Both the position numbers and the translations under genes were made by a program. This document shows, one piece after another, positions 35,260 through 36,200 of a DNA stretch of 36,200 bases; position 1 is the stretch's first letter, and each line of letters starts with the position of its first letter. Source of the DNA: a bacterium (GTDB taxonomy: Bacteria; Verrucomicrobiota; Verrucomicrobiia; Limisphaerales; UBA8199); assembly GCA_021784555.1 (NCBI GenBank), contig JAJYHY010000043.1, positions 1 to 36,200 on the forward strand, given 5' to 3'. The notes beneath the pieces are model-generated. The model was not told the origin of the DNA, made no database searches, and saw only the letters and a program-made list of their open reading frames with translations.

Positions 35260-35383
35260 CCAGTTCCGTAGGAACGGCATCTTTGTAGAACCGCAGTCAC
35301 AAACCTTGTCCAGTTCCGTAGGAACGGCATCTTTGTAGAAACCGCAACCACAAACATTCTCCAGTTCCGTAGGAACGGCATCA
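35260..35383. repeat. three-unit tandem palindromic repeat (about 50-bp period)
   Basis: CAGTTCCGTAGGAACGGCAT occurs exactly three times, at 35261-35280, 35311-35330 and 35362-35381. After the first two copies comes CTTTGTAGAA and a variable segment rich in CAC/AAAC. Each unit holds the palindrome GTTCC-GTA-GGAAC. The period is 50 then 51 bases, so it is not a coding repeat. It lies just upstream of the glycosyltransferase start and its last unit overlaps the stop codon of the next TPR gene. It is too few units, with spacers too similar, to be a CRISPR array. Confidence 0.85.
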
Positions 35384-36200
35384 TGGATCTTCCAACGCGG
35401 TGCCGCCGCCTTTTCGCCCTTCGGCATGATGGCGTTCGATCAACGGGTTGTCCCGTCTTCCAACAGAATGGCGCAAAGAAAACGAAGTTTCCGTCTTTGT
35501 TTTCTCTGTTCCCTTCTGTTGAGTTTTCGTCCGCCCTTTCTGTGAGCGCCACCCTAGTGCCATCCGCCGGATGCTCGCGGCCAGGTCCAACGCGCCTCGC
35601 CTCTCCTTCGGGCCAACCGAAAGGGCCAGCACTTTCCGCGCTTCCTGAAGGGCCTCCTGTGTGCGGTGATTCGCCGCACAAGCCTGAGCCAGGACCGCCA
35701 CCAGTTCCCGGTCGCGGTACTCGCTCCGTTGGCAGGCCAGCCGCGCCTGGGTCAGTGCCTTGGCCGCATCATGGAAGCGCGGGTCTTGCGAGTTCATCAA
35801 GAGCTCCGCCAGCCGCCGGTGGGCCTCGGCGTCTTTGGGGGCGACGTTGAGGGCCGCTGAGTATTCGTTGTAGGCTCCCTGGCTGTCGCCTCCGCGGAAC
35901 AGGACCTCTCCCAGGCAGGTGTGCGTAATGGGCTGGTCGGGCTTGATCGCCAGGGACTCACGGTAATTCGTCTCGGCCTCTCGCAGATTTCCCTCGTTGG
36001 CAAAGGCCATTCCCAGCGCCTGGTAGGCGATATAATTGCGGTCGGTGACGCGTATGGCGTGCTCGAACAGCGACACGCTGTTCCGCCAATACCCGGCATT
36101 GACCACCGTCAGCGCCGCGCACGCCCCAATTGCCCCCAGAGACGCCGCTCCCAGCGCGGGCTTTGCACGCTTCAGCGCCCCGGCCCGCTCGGAAACCTCC
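35381..36200 (-). CDS. C-terminal part of a TMTC-like TPR membrane protein (5' end outside window)
   Basis: The reading frame is open to the window edge, so the start lies beyond it. At the edge it reads GAASLGAIGACAALTVVNAG, the last hydrophobic helix, then YWRNSVSLFEHAIRVT, the family's junction between membrane part and TPRs. TPR units follow (NYIAYQALGMAFANEGNLRE, PITHTCLGEVLFRGGDSQGA, AEAHRRLAELLMNSQ). It is a paralogue of the protein at 31678-33744. The last 55 residues after GWRSQKG are Lys/Thr/Arg-rich and are encoded by palindromic repeat DNA, and the stop falls in the tandem repeat. The native stop was probably lost and the frame now runs through repeats. Confidence 0.8.
   Translation of the reverse strand, partial: EVSERAGALKRAKPALGAASLGAIGACAALTVVNAGYWRNSVSLFEHAIRVTDRNYIAYQALGMAFANEGNLREAETNYRESLAIKPDQPITHTCLGEVLFRGGDSQGAYNEYSAALNVAPKDAEAHRRLAELLMNSQDPRFHDAAKALTQARLACQRSEYRDRELVAVLAQACAANHRTQEALQEARKVLALSVGPKERRGALDLAASIRRMALGWRSQKGRTKTQQKGTEKTKTETSFSLRHSVGRRDNPLIERHHAEGRKGGGTALEDP
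35461..35521. repeat. nested palindromic element inside the TPR gene's 3' tail
   Basis: Outer arms CAACAGAA (35461-35468) and TTCTGTTG (35514-35521) are exact complements. Inner arms AGAAAACGAAG (35477-35487) and CTTTGTTTTCT (35495-35505) match at 10 of 11 with a seven-base loop. The whole can fold as one interrupted hairpin of about 61 bases. It encodes the Lys/Thr-rich tail of the overlapping reading frame. Confidence 0.65.

Noticed and set aside
35260-35383. CRISPR array
   Set aside because: Only three units, the 'spacers' are nearly identical to each other, the core is a short palindrome, and there are no cas genes.
35227-35427. N-terminal extension of the glycosyltransferase
   Set aside because: It translates the tandem repeat, whose 50/51-base period breaks frame between units.

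Overview
The window is high-GC bacterial chromosome. Its gene content suggests a member of the Verrucomicrobiota, probably near Pedosphaera/Limisphaera (subdivision 3). The signs are a three-gene sdhCAB of the long-flavoprotein type, H-X9-DG prepilin-like remnants, Uma2-type remnants, very long ECF sigma factors with C-terminal extensions, TMTC-like TPR membrane proteins, Tat-exported Gfo/Idh proteins, and a paralogue-rich intergenic landscape of palindromic repeats. The lineage is inferred from family resemblance only. No rRNA, tRNA or CRISPR was found.

Layout. 1-1126: debris, namely an internally deleted group II intron reverse transcriptase and a possible PemK/MazF-like toxin tail. 1127-4512 (minus): the sdhCAB operon with a recognisable promoter upstream of sdhC. 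4800-7190 (plus): a Uma2-family remnant running into a sugar-isomerase-like TIM barrel, a palindromic repeat, and a GH57 gene carrying one frameshift. 7203-10729: a retropepsin-like protease, a single polypeptide joining an amino-sugar kinase to MurQ (cell-wall amino-sugar salvage), and an aldo/keto reductase. 10860-15655 (plus): topoisomerase III-like topB, a XerC/D-type recombinase and an exported trypsin-like serine protease. 15661-18150: two copies of a MITE-like element bracket a Tat-exported oxidoreductase and a small GIY-YIG-like protein.

18165-25191 (minus): a DUF2807 lipoprotein, parB, rho, a 719-residue protein that joins a low-molecular-weight phosphatase, ribose-5-phosphate isomerase B and serine hydroxymethyltransferase, and an exported S41-like protein that has lost its catalytic residues. 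25947-31018: a prepilin-like gene cut off at its 5' end, head to head with an 887-residue ECF sigma factor. That factor carries hydrophobic segments and a long helical-repeat domain. It is followed by a membrane-anchored partner built from the same kind of repeats. 31160-31500: an IS21 istA fragment. 31678-36200 (minus): two TMTC-like TPR membrane proteins flanking a GT4-type glycosyltransferase with a zinc ribbon inserted in its core, with a three-unit palindromic repeat array between them.

The two most unusual items are the sigma-factor/solenoid pair (26644-31018) and the three-enzyme fusion (21905-24064). The window is also rich in partial genes and small palindromic repeats, which points to repeated insertion and deletion in intergenic DNA.
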